Of a stretch of DNA of 64,000 bases, positions 8,521 to 15,824 are shown one piece after another. The notes beneath the pieces were generated by a model, which was given only the letters and a program-made list of their open reading frames with translations, searched no databases and had not been told where the DNA came from. Position numbers and translations under genes: made by a program. The DNA is taken from positions 186,001-250,000 of the forward strand of contig NZ_NOYD01000012.1 of the NCBI RefSeq assembly GCF_002258315.1, written 5' to 3'. This DNA comes from Rhodococcus sp. 06-462-5. Its GTDB lineage: Bacteria > Actinomycetota > Actinomycetes > Mycobacteriales > Mycobacteriaceae. Numbering within the stretch: the stretch's first letter is position 1; each line of letters begins with the position of its first letter.

Positions 8521-9665
8521 GCCTGATACCCCAATCGTTTTGCTGCCAGTCCGGTGAGGATCTCGGTGGTGCCGCCACCGATGCCGAGAATGCGCATGTC
8601 GCGGTACTGCCGCTCGACCTCGCTCTCGCGCATGTAGCCGAGCCCGCCGAAGAGCTGTACCGCCTGATTGGCGACCCACTCTCCTGATTCGACGGCGGTG
8701 TTCTTCGCGAAGCAGACCTCGGCGATGAAGTCGTGATTCTCGGCCATGGACCTCTCGACGAGGGATCGCGTGTAGACCCGCGCGATGTCGATCTTGCGCG
8801 CCATTTCGGTGACGGTGTTCTGTACGGATTGCCGTGCGATGAGCGGCTTTCCGAAGGTTTCACGATCGCGGACCCACTGCAGAGTGAGATCGAGGCATCG
8901 CTGCGCGCTGGCGTAGGCCTGAGCAGCGAGAGCGATGCGCTCGGTGAGAAATGCCTGTGCGATCTGCGCGAAGCCGCTGTTCTCGGCACCGACGAGGTTC
9001 GCGACGGGGACGCGGGCGTCGACGAACGACAGCTCTGCGGTGTCCGATGCGCGCCAACCCATCTTGTCGAGCTTGCTCGTCACCTCGAACCCGGGTGTGC
9101 CCTTCTCGATGACGAGCAGGGAGACACCTCCTGCGCCTTCGCCTCCGGTACGGACCGCAGTGACGACGAAATCTGCTCGGCACCCCGAGGTGATGTATGT
9201 CTTGGATCCGTTGACGACGTAGTGATCGCCGTCCTTGACCGCCTTCGTCCTGAGGTGGCCGACGTCCGAACCGCCACCCGGCTCGGTGATCGCCAGCGAG
9301 CCGATCTTCTCCCCCGCCAACGTGGGCTCGACCCACTTCTCGATCTGCTGCCGATCACCGGCCGCAATCAAGTGCGGCAACGCAATTCCGCAGGTGAACA
9401 GCGACGCGAACAAGCCACCCGACGCACCGGCCTGATGCATTTCCTCGCAGATCACGACCGCGTCGGCCAGATCCCCGCCGCTGCCACCGACCTCTTCGGG
9501 AAAGCCTGCTCCGAGCAGACCGAGAGCCGCCGCCTTCTTGTGCAGATCACGCGGAATTTCGCCGTCGGCTTCCCACTGATTCATGTGCGGTGCGATGTCG
9601 TGTTCGACGAAGCTACGCACGGTCTTTCGAAGCTGTTGACGCTCCGGCGTCGTCCAGATACTCAT
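8517..9665 (-). CDS. Acyl-CoA dehydrogenase (second of two)
   Basis: A 382-residue acyl-CoA dehydrogenase. Visible motifs are SLAITEPGGGSDVGHLRT (flavin and substrate contact), YITSGCRADFVV, and the C-terminal LFGGLGYMRESEVERQYRD with the Glu typical of short/branched-chain and citronellyl-CoA dehydrogenases, then GIGGGTTEIL. It would introduce the double bond before the carboxylation step. GGAGA lies just upstream of the ATG at 9665 and the ATG overlaps the AtuA-family stop (ATGA). AtuD of the Pseudomonas terpene pathway and isovaleryl-CoA dehydrogenase are both reasonable comparisons; I cannot separate them. Confidence 0.88.
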   Translation of the reverse strand: MSIWTTPERQQLRKTVRSFVEHDIAPHMNQWEADGEIPRDLHKKAAALGLLGAGFPEEVGGSGGDLADAVVICEEMHQAGASGGLFASLFTCGIALPHLIAAGDRQQIEKWVEPTLAGEKIGSLAITEPGGGSDVGHLRTKAVKDGDHYVVNGSKTYITSGCRADFVVTAVRTGGEGAGGVSLLVIEKGTPGFEVTSKLDKMGWRASDTAELSFVDARVPVANLVGAENSGFAQIAQAFLTERIALAAQAYASAQRCLDLTLQWVRDRETFGKPLIARQSVQNTVTEMARKIDIARVYTRSLVERSMAENHDFIAEVCFAKNTAVESGEWVANQAVQLFGGLGYMRESEVERQYRDMRILGIGGGTTEILTGLAAKRLGYQA

Positions 9666-11356
9666 GTGAAGTCTCCTTTGAATGCCAGGGTTTCGGGGAT
9701 GTCGATGTACCGCGACCGCAGCCACTCGCCCAGTCCCTTGGCCTGTGGATCGAATCTGGCCTGAGAAGCCACGCCCTGGCCGAGGATGCCCTCGATGACG
9801 AAGTTCACGGCTCGCAGATTCGGCAGAACGTGGCGGGTGACGGTGAGCGGCTCGGCCTCGGGCAGCATCTGCTTGAGAGTCTCGACCGTCAATGCGTGTA
9901 CCAGCCAGGCGAATTCGTCATCGGTACGAACCCAGACACCGACGTTGGCGTTGCCGCCCTTGTCGCCGCTTCGGGCCGCGGCGATAGTGCCGAGTGGGAG
10001 CCGGATGGTCGCCTCGTCCGCTCGCGGTGCCGGTAGCGCCGGTTCTTCCACGGGCTCCAGCACCTGCGTCTGCTGCGACGGAGCTACGGAAGTCTCGGTC
10101 CCGTCGGCCAGGTGCGCGGTGTGCGGTACTTCGGCTGCGTCGACGAAGCCGGCGGTGAACACGCCGTACGGAGCACCGTTTCCGGGTGGCGCGGTCACCG
10201 AGAACCCGGGATAGCTGGCCAGTGCCAGTTCGACTGCCACCGCCGAGAACTGACGTCCGACGACGTCGGGGTTGCTGTCGCGGGCGACGCAGCGCAGCAG
10301 CGCGCTGGCCGTCTCCTCCGTCTCGGCGTCCGGTTTGTCGGTGCGTACCAGGGTCCAGTCCAGCTCGGTCGGCCGCGCCGTGAGCCAGGACTCGAATTGT
10401 CGTTGCGCCAGTTCTGCCTTGGCTTCGATGTCGAGCCCGGTGAGCACCATGGTGAATTCGTTGCGGAACCCGCCGAGCGAGTTGAGCGACACTTTCAAGG
10501 TGGGCGGCGGCGCTTCGCCGGTCACGCCGGTGATGGTCACCCGATCGCTGGACTCCTGAGTGAGGACCGCCGAGTCGATGCGCGCGGTGACGTCGGGGTT
10601 CGCGTAACGCCCGCCGGTGATTTCGTACAGCAGTTGAGCGGTCACGGTGCCCACGTTGACGGCACCGCCGGTGCCTTCGTGCTTGGTGATGACGGACGAA
10701 CCGTCGGACTCGATCTCGGCGATGGGGAATCCGGGACGGGACATGTCGGCGATCTCGGTGAAGAAGGAGTAGTTGCCGCCAGTCGCCTGCGTTCCGCACT
10801 CGATGACGTGTCCGGCGATCACGGCCCCCGCCAACGCGTCGTAATCGGTCGGCGTCCAGCCGAAGTGGGCTGCTGCAGGTCCGACGATGACGCTGGCGTC
10901 GGTGACGCGCCCGGTGACGACGACGTCCGCCCCGGAGTTCAGGCATTCGACGATGCCCCACGCGCCGAGGTAGGCATTTGCGGTCAGCGGGCTGCCGAGG
11001 ACGAGTTCGGCCGCTCGACCGAGGAGGTCGTCGCCGTCGACGTAGGCGATCTTCGCGCCGGAGTCCAGCTTCTCCAATGCGTCGGCCAGGCCTCTGGGGT
11101 TGAGTCCGCCTGCGTTGGCGACGATCTTGACACCCTTGTCCAGCGCCAGGCCCAGACAGTCCTCTGCTTGCCGCAGAAAGGTTTTGGCGTAGCCACGGGT
11201 CGCGTCCTTCATCCGATCGCGGCCGAGGATGAGCATCGTCAGCTCGGCGAGGTAGTCACCCGTGAGGTAGTCGAGGTCACCGCCCTCGAGCATTTCACGC
11301 ATGGCGGAGAGGCGGTCTCCGTAGAAGCCGGAGCAATTACCGATTCGTACGGTCAT
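9662..11356 (-). CDS. AtuA-family (DUF1446) protein
   Basis: A 564-residue protein of the acyclic-terpene-utilisation AtuA family. The DUF1446 core covers most of the protein ([61 protein letters not shown]). A C-terminal domain of about 110 residues starts near [20 protein letters not shown]. The family is genetically required for citronellol/geraniol breakdown in Pseudomonas, but its reaction is not established as far as I know. The ATG at 11356 overlaps the stop of the TIGR03084 gene (ATGA). Its presence with a carboxylase pair is the main reason for comparing this operon with the atu pathway. Confidence 0.87.
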   Translation of the reverse strand: MTVRIGNCSGFYGDRLSAMREMLEGGDLDYLTGDYLAELTMLILGRDRMKDATRGYAKTFLRQAEDCLGLALDKGVKIVANAGGLNPRGLADALEKLDSGAKIAYVDGDDLLGRAAELVLGSPLTANAYLGAWGIVECLNSGADVVVTGRVTDASVIVGPAAAHFGWTPTDYDALAGAVIAGHVIECGTQATGGNYSFFTEIADMSRPGFPIAEIESDGSSVITKHEGTGGAVNVGTVTAQLLYEITGGRYANPDVTARIDSAVLTQESSDRVTITGVTGEAPPPTLKVSLNSLGGFRNEFTMVLTGLDIEAKAELAQRQFESWLTARPTELDWTLVRTDKPDAETEETASALLRCVARDSNPDVVGRQFSAVAVELALASYPGFSVTAPPGNGAPYGVFTAGFVDAAEVPHTAHLADGTETSVAPSQQTQVLEPVEEPALPAPRADEATIRLPLGTIAAARSGDKGGNANVGVWVRTDDEFAWLVHALTVETLKQMLPEAEPLTVTRHVLPNLRAVNFVIEGILGQGVASQARFDPQAKGLGEWLRSRYIDIPETLAFKGDFT

Positions 11357-12165
11357 GCTGTCTCTCGTCCTGACTGTGGCCGTCCGACCCCGGGAGGGCC
11401 TGCGAAGGCTTGGGCGATGGTGAGCCAGTGCGCGGCGTCGGTTCCGTCGGCATGGATGTCGAGGTCGTCGCGGTGGGCGCGCTGGGTGACGAGGAGGCAG
11501 AAGTCGAGGGCCGGTCCGCTGACGCGTTGGGCAGCGTCCTCGGGTCCCCACGTCCAGAGCTCACCCGACGGTGCGGTGAGCTCGATGCGAAACGGTTCGG
11601 TGGGCGGAGCCTGCTCGTTGACCGCGTAGGCGAAATCCCTTGTGCGGACGCCGATGTGCGCGACGCCGCGGATTCTGTCGGTGGCGACGCGGGTGACGCC
11701 CAGTGCGTCCGCGACATCCTGGCCGTGTGCCCAGGTCTCCATCAGACGCGCTGTGGCCATGGACGCGGCGCTCATCGGGGGTCCGAACCAGTCGATCTTG
11801 GTCCCCGACGGCACCCGCATCAGCGCGTCCGTCATGGCGGTGCGTCGGGTTCGCCATTGGTTCAGGAGGTTCGGGTTACGAGATTCTTCCTCGGCGGCCT
11901 CGTCGACGAAGCCGGTGGGGTTCTCCCATGCCTTCTTCAGAGTGAGAGCGAACTCCTCCTTGGCCTCGATATCGCCGGACGCTGCGGACGTAGTTCGCTC
12001 CGCGACGTGATCGGTCCAGGAAAGATGTGCGATCTGGTGCGCGACGGTCCAGCCCGCGGCCGGTGTCGGTGCCGCCCATTGCTCCGGGGTCAGTTCGGCC
12101 ACGAGTGCATCGAGGTCGTTGCCCTCGGCGCGTAGGTCGTCGACGAGAGGGTCGAGGTCTGCCAT
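11353..12165 (-). CDS. TIGR03084-type DinB/mycothiol-dependent-enzyme-like protein
   Basis: A 270-residue protein whose N-terminal half is a DinB-like four-helix bundle of the mycothiol-dependent maleylpyruvate isomerase type ([21 protein letters not shown], with the metal-binding His; later [15 protein letters not shown] with a second His). The C-terminal part ends in a small domain also seen in SCP2-like members. Proteins of this type are repeatedly found next to AtuA-family genes. It is the first gene of the operon. A role in thiol (mycothiol) chemistry or in handling a reactive acyl intermediate is possible but is inference. The ATG at 12165 is used because upstream in-frame codons would run into the promoter region. 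Confidence 0.78.
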   Translation of the reverse strand: MADLDPLVDDLRAEGNDLDALVAELTPEQWAAPTPAAGWTVAHQIAHLSWTDHVAERTTSAASGDIEAKEEFALTLKKAWENPTGFVDEAAEEESRNPNLLNQWRTRRTAMTDALMRVPSGTKIDWFGPPMSAASMATARLMETWAHGQDVADALGVTRVATDRIRGVAHIGVRTRDFAYAVNEQAPPTEPFRIELTAPSGELWTWGPEDAAQRVSGPALDFCLLVTQRAHRDDLDIHADGTDAAHWLTIAQAFAGPPGVGRPQSGRETA

Positions 12166-12194
12166 GAGCCCAGCTTCACAGGAGGTCCTGAAAA

Positions 12195-12212
12195 AAGCAA
12201 GCACGCTTGCTT
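12195..12212. promoter_or_regulatory. 18-bp palindromic operator candidate upstream of the carboxylase operon
   Basis: AAGCAAGC-AC-GCTTGCTT has perfect 8-bp arms and lies 29-47 nt upstream of the first operon ATG, between divergent genes. A second GCTTGC half-site at 12235-12240 is spaced 30 bp, about three helical turns. The size and symmetry are typical of TetR-family operators, and a TetR gene lies at the end of the same operon. Confidence 0.6.
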
Positions 12213-12246
12213 GTTAATTCGTAACCTTACGTTCGCTTGCCGTCTC

Positions 12247-12252
12247 TACGGT
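12247..12252 (+). promoter_or_regulatory. -10 box TACGGT for a leaderless transcript
   Basis: TACGGT fits the actinobacterial TAnnnT -10 box and is followed by exactly 7 nt and then GTG at 12260. The start codon would be the 5' end of the mRNA, as is common in mycobacteria and rhodococci. No -35 match is seen. Confidence 0.45.
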
Positions 12253-12259
12253 GCGGAAC

Positions 12260-13318
12260 GTGAAAATGTCGAGACTCGCGGCCGTCGCCGTTACCCTGAC
12301 CTTCATGGCTGCCGGTTGCTCCTCTGCGGACACCGCCACCGACGAACCGTCGAGCATCCGGGTGGCGACGTTCAACGCCAGCCTCAATCGATCCGCAGCC
12401 GGGCAGCTGATGACCGACCTGCAGGGCGAGAACGCTCAGGCTCGCGCGGCAGCCGATGTGATCGCCGCGAACTCACCGGATGTGTTGCTGGTCAACGAGT
12501 TCGACTTTTCGGGCGACGACGCAGTGGCCCTGTTCAACGACAACTACCTCGACGGGCAGTACCCGCACTCCTTCACCGCGCCCGTGAACACCGGCGTCGA
12601 TTCGGGGCTCGACCTGGACCGGGATGGCGAACTCGGCGGACCGGGTGACGCCTGGGGGTTCGGTCAGTTCCCGGGCCAGTACGGGATGGTCGTGTACTCG
12701 AAATATCCGATCGCGACCGATTCGGTACGCACGTTCCAGAATTTCTTGTGGAAGGACATGCCGGATTCGCTGTTGCCGCGCGACTACTACGGCGACGTGT
12801 CCGACCGGCTTCGACTGTCCAGCAAATCGCACTGGGACGTGCCGATCGACGTGGACGGGAAGACGCTGCACGTGCTGGCGTCGCACCCCACTCCCCCGTC
12901 CTTCGACGGACCCGAGGACCGCAACGGCAAGCGCAACCACGACGAGATCAGGCTCAGTGCCGACTACATCTCGGGCGCGGACTACCTCTACGACGACAAC
13001 GGTGTGCGCGGTGGGCTCGAGGACGGAGCGTCGTTCGTCATGCTGGGTGATCAGAACAGCGATCCGGTCGACGGTGATTCGGTTGCCGGTGCCATCGCGC
13101 AGGTTCTCGACCTTCCGCGGGTTCAGGATCCGGCACCCACCTCGGCCGAACATGGCACGGACACAGCAGATTTCGCCGACCCGACGCCGGGCGACCTGCG
13201 CGTGGACTACGTGTTGCCCTCGGACGATCTGACGGTTGTCGATTCTCAGGTGTATTGGCCGAATCAGGCGGAACATCCCTCGGACCACCGACTGGTGTGG
13301 GCCGACCTCGAAATATGA
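12260..13318 (+). CDS. Secreted endonuclease/exonuclease/phosphatase-family lipoprotein
   Basis: A protein of about 352 residues with a lipoprotein signal (MSRLAAVAVTLTFMAAGC) and an EEP-fold domain starting at IRVATFNASLNR. The fold's elements are VLLVNEFDFS, VLASHPTPP, the metal site LGDQNSD and the C-terminal catalytic SDHRLVWADLEI. It should be a phosphodiesterase or phosphatase anchored outside the membrane; the large acidic insert (DLDRDGELGGPGDAWGFGQ) is typical of secreted actinobacterial members. Substrate is unknown. GTG at 12260 fits a leaderless promoter; ATG at 12266 is an alternative with only GGAA upstream. It is divergent from the carboxylase operon. Confidence 0.85.
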   Translation: MKMSRLAAVAVTLTFMAAGCSSADTATDEPSSIRVATFNASLNRSAAGQLMTDLQGENAQARAAADVIAANSPDVLLVNEFDFSGDDAVALFNDNYLDGQYPHSFTAPVNTGVDSGLDLDRDGELGGPGDAWGFGQFPGQYGMVVYSKYPIATDSVRTFQNFLWKDMPDSLLPRDYYGDVSDRLRLSSKSHWDVPIDVDGKTLHVLASHPTPPSFDGPEDRNGKRNHDEIRLSADYISGADYLYDDNGVRGGLEDGASFVMLGDQNSDPVDGDSVAGAIAQVLDLPRVQDPAPTSAEHGTDTADFADPTPGDLRVDYVLPSDDLTVVDSQVYWPNQAEHPSDHRLVWADLEI

Positions 13319-13319
13319 T
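13314..13319 (+). promoter_or_regulatory. -10 box TATGAT for the ASCH gene
   Basis: TATGAT overlaps the stop codon of the preceding gene and is followed by 6 nt and the GTG start of the ASCH gene. This is the spacing of a leaderless promoter, so the ASCH gene can be transcribed on its own. Confidence 0.5.
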
Positions 13320-13325
13320 GGGCGC

Positions 13326-13724
13326 GTGACCGACCTACCGATTGTCGAATTCGCGTATCCCGGCCCCCTGCGGGATGCCCTGGTCGCGGCCGTTCTTTCC
13401 GGCGAGAAGACCAGTACAGCAAGCCTGTTGGCGCAGTATGTCGACGAGGAGCTGCCGAGAGTCGGCGAACGCGGCGCGGTGGTGGATTCGGCGGGCGTCC
13501 CGGTGGGAGTCATCGAGACCACAGGCGTCGATATCGTTGCGCTGCGTGATGTTTCGCTGCAACACGCGCTGGACGAGGGCGAAGGATACGTCGACGTCGC
13601 ACAGTGGCGGGCCGGGCACGAAAGATTCTGGCAGTCGGCGGAGGTCCGCGAAGAGCTGGGCGATCCACACTTCACCGTGAACGACGACACCCAGGTGGTG
13701 CTGGAGCGGTTCGCACTCGTGTGA
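13326..13724 (+). CDS. ASCH-domain protein
   Basis: A 132-residue protein matching the ASCH fold, a PUA-like RNA- or nucleotide-binding domain. The typical parts are the N-terminal GEKTSTASLLAQY segment (about residues 27-39), the beta strand PVGVIETTGVDIVALRDV, and the C-terminal GYVDVAQWRAGHERFW. Some ASCH proteins are ribonucleases or N4-acetylcytidine amidohydrolases; which applies here is not known. The GTG at 13326 is supported by the -10 box exactly 6 nt upstream. The gene is single and not obviously tied to its neighbours. Confidence 0.8.
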   Translation: MTDLPIVEFAYPGPLRDALVAAVLSGEKTSTASLLAQYVDEELPRVGERGAVVDSAGVPVGVIETTGVDIVALRDVSLQHALDEGEGYVDVAQWRAGHERFWQSAEVREELGDPHFTVNDDTQVVLERFALV

Positions 13725-13824
13725 CCGCGCGCCCTGACTCAGCGTCCGGGTCAATACATCGTGTCAGTGGCTAGGTGTATAGGCACTTACAGTTCGATTC
13801 TGTTTCGTCGCAACACTATTGGTG

Positions 13825-13853
13825 TTGACGAACGCTTCGCAGGGGCGTACTAT
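13825..13853 (+). promoter_or_regulatory. Near-consensus sigma-A promoter of the first DUF222 gene
   Basis: TTGACG at 13825-13830, a 17-bp spacer and TACTAT at 13848-13853 form a housekeeping-type promoter. Transcription should begin near 13860. The sequence CGTACTATCGAA is repeated exactly in front of the second DUF222 gene at 36630, where the ATG follows the -10 box by 7 nt. Here the same position holds ACG. Confidence 0.65.
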
Positions 13854-13905
13854 CGAACGCACGTTCTACTTTTCGTTGGACCATCTGCCGCGGGGCGATG
13901 ACGCA

Positions 13906-15807
13906 GTGACCACATCGACGCGCAGTCGGTTCGCGGCCTATCTCGGGCCACAATCGAAGCCGTACATCGAGCCTGCTTCGTTGGCCGAGATTCGAGATGT
14001 CGCGATTCTGGAAAATCAGGCGTGCGCTCGCAAGGTCGCTCTGGCCGCCGCCATCTGGGACACGTGCATTCATCAGAACGTCCTCGTCGGTGATGTCATT
14101 CAGGACGCGGGCAACTATGCGGCTTCCGAAATTGCGCACGTCCTGGGTTGCTCGAAGACCGTTGCGAACACATACGCCGAGGTCGGAATGGACCTTCGAC
14201 TGCGACTTCCCGCCGTCGCGGCCGCGTTCGAGGCCGGCGAACTCGATCTGCCCCGCGTCCGCGCGATCTACCGCTGCACCCACAACCTGACGCAGGACGC
14301 GGCGACGGCCGTCCAAAGCGAGGTTCTGTACGCCGCCCGACGCCTGTCACCGGGCCCTCTGGCGACGGAAATCTGGTCGATCATGTTTCGCATCGCTCCT
14401 GAACAGGCTGCCGCTCTACGCAAGGACTTGAAACGGCACACCAACGTCACATACACCGACAAAGATGTGTTGTCGACGCTGAAAGCCGACCTCACCGCGG
14501 CCGACGCCGCCGCGGCCTGGCAACTCATCAACGAGATGGCCGCTACCGTGTGCCGACGCGATCCGCGAAACAGAGGGCAGAAGCGCGCAGCCGCGTATGT
14601 TGCTCTGCTGCATCAGGAGTCGTCGATAGCATGCTTGTGCGAGCCCGACGATGACAATCCGTGCACGGCAGATACCTCACGCCCGGATCGGCGTGCGCCG
14701 CTGACGGTGATCACGGTCGACCTCGCCACGCTCGCCGGTCTGCTGTCCAATCCTGCTCACCTGTCCGGGCACGGCACCATCGATGCCGAATACGCCCGGG
14801 AACTCGCCGACAACGCTCACTGGCAGATTCTTCTCACCGAGGCACGCAACCTCGCCGAGAAACTCGGTTACGGCGACGACCTGGAATCACTCATCGATCT
14901 CGACACCGACACCGACACCGAAGACAAGGGTGCCGACAGCAGTTCCGACAGCGGCAGCAGTCGGAAGAACCCAAGCGGATCGAGAGGTGGCCAGAAGAAG
15001 ACCCGAGGATCGACGGCACGTAGGACAAAGAACAGCAGGTCCGGGGGCAACAGGTCGCATGTGGTGTTTCATCCGCTGGGGCGCGGTCGTCGTCGGATCG
15101 GTGGTTCTGTTCCTCGGCCCCCTCGGGCACCGAAGTCAGCACAACCACCACGAAGCAGCTGTGTCGCCACGCCGTATCGCGGCACTTACACCTTCGTTGC
15201 CGAACTCGAAGCGGCCATCGCAGCAGATCCCACCCTTGGGCTCGCGCTGCACGCAGACGGGCACGGTGGCCTGGCGCTGCCACCACCCGGAGCACTCGCC
15301 TATCGGCCCACTACTGCACTCGCAGAACGTATTCGATACCGCGATCGCACCTGTAGACACCCAGGCTGCGATGTCCCGGCCCAGCAATGCGAGATCGACC
15401 ACATCGTCCCGTATCTCCATCGCAACCCATCGACGGGAGGCTGGACCATCGACACCAACCTGCACTGCCTGTGCCGCTACCACCACGGCCTCAAGACCAT
15501 GGGTCTGTGGACTCCTGTCATGCTCGCCGATGGGGTCGAGTTCTGGATCTCCGATGCCGGCACCACCGCAGTCACCGTTCCAGGCACGACACAACTCGCG
15601 GACTTCAGCCACCTACCGAAGATCCACTCGAAGCCGCGAGGGTCGGCACCTCAGCGCGATTCGTCGACCCGGAGGCCGACGAATCCACAACCGACCCCGA
15701 TGCCCGCCTCTGTACCCGAGGACGAGCCACCGCCCTTCCGACCGGACCCGGGAGTGCACACAGGCGTTCCGCCGCAGTCGAATACGTCTGCGGCGGAACA
15801 ACTGTGA
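13906..15807 (+). CDS. DUF222/HNH (13E12-family) protein, first copy
   Basis: A 633-residue protein, mostly the DUF222 helical domain, followed by a Ser/Asp/Lys-rich linker of about 80 residues and a C-terminal HNH nuclease motif: CRHPGCDVPAQQCEIDHIVP, then NLHCLCRYHHGLKT. These proteins are multi-copy in rhodococci and mycobacteria (13E12 repeat family); their job is not settled, though the nuclease residues look intact. The start is uncertain. A leaderless promoter points to position 13861, where the codon is ACG, not ATG; GTG at 13906 with GGGG about 10 nt upstream is the next usable start, and TTG at 13876 is another. A paralogue lies at 34525-36630. Confidence 0.85.
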   Translation: MTTSTRSRFAAYLGPQSKPYIEPASLAEIRDVAILENQACARKVALAAAIWDTCIHQNVLVGDVIQDAGNYAASEIAHVLGCSKTVANTYAEVGMDLRLRLPAVAAAFEAGELDLPRVRAIYRCTHNLTQDAATAVQSEVLYAARRLSPGPLATEIWSIMFRIAPEQAAALRKDLKRHTNVTYTDKDVLSTLKADLTAADAAAAWQLINEMAATVCRRDPRNRGQKRAAAYVALLHQESSIACLCEPDDDNPCTADTSRPDRRAPLTVITVDLATLAGLLSNPAHLSGHGTIDAEYARELADNAHWQILLTEARNLAEKLGYGDDLESLIDLDTDTDTEDKGADSSSDSGSSRKNPSGSRGGQKKTRGSTARRTKNSRSGGNRSHVVFHPLGRGRRRIGGSVPRPPRAPKSAQPPRSSCVATPYRGTYTFVAELEAAIAADPTLGLALHADGHGGLALPPPGALAYRPTTALAERIRYRDRTCRHPGCDVPAQQCEIDHIVPYLHRNPSTGGWTIDTNLHCLCRYHHGLKTMGLWTPVMLADGVEFWISDAGTTAVTVPGTTQLADFSHLPKIHSKPRGSAPQRDSSTRRPTNPQPTPMPASVPEDEPPPFRPDPGVHTGVPPQSNTSAAEQL

Positions 15808-15824
15808 GTGGTCGTTCGTGGGTG

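Noticed and set aside
13819..13905. Start of the first DUF222 protein at TTG 13819
   Set aside because: This codon lies upstream of and inside a near-consensus promoter, so it would not be on the mRNA.
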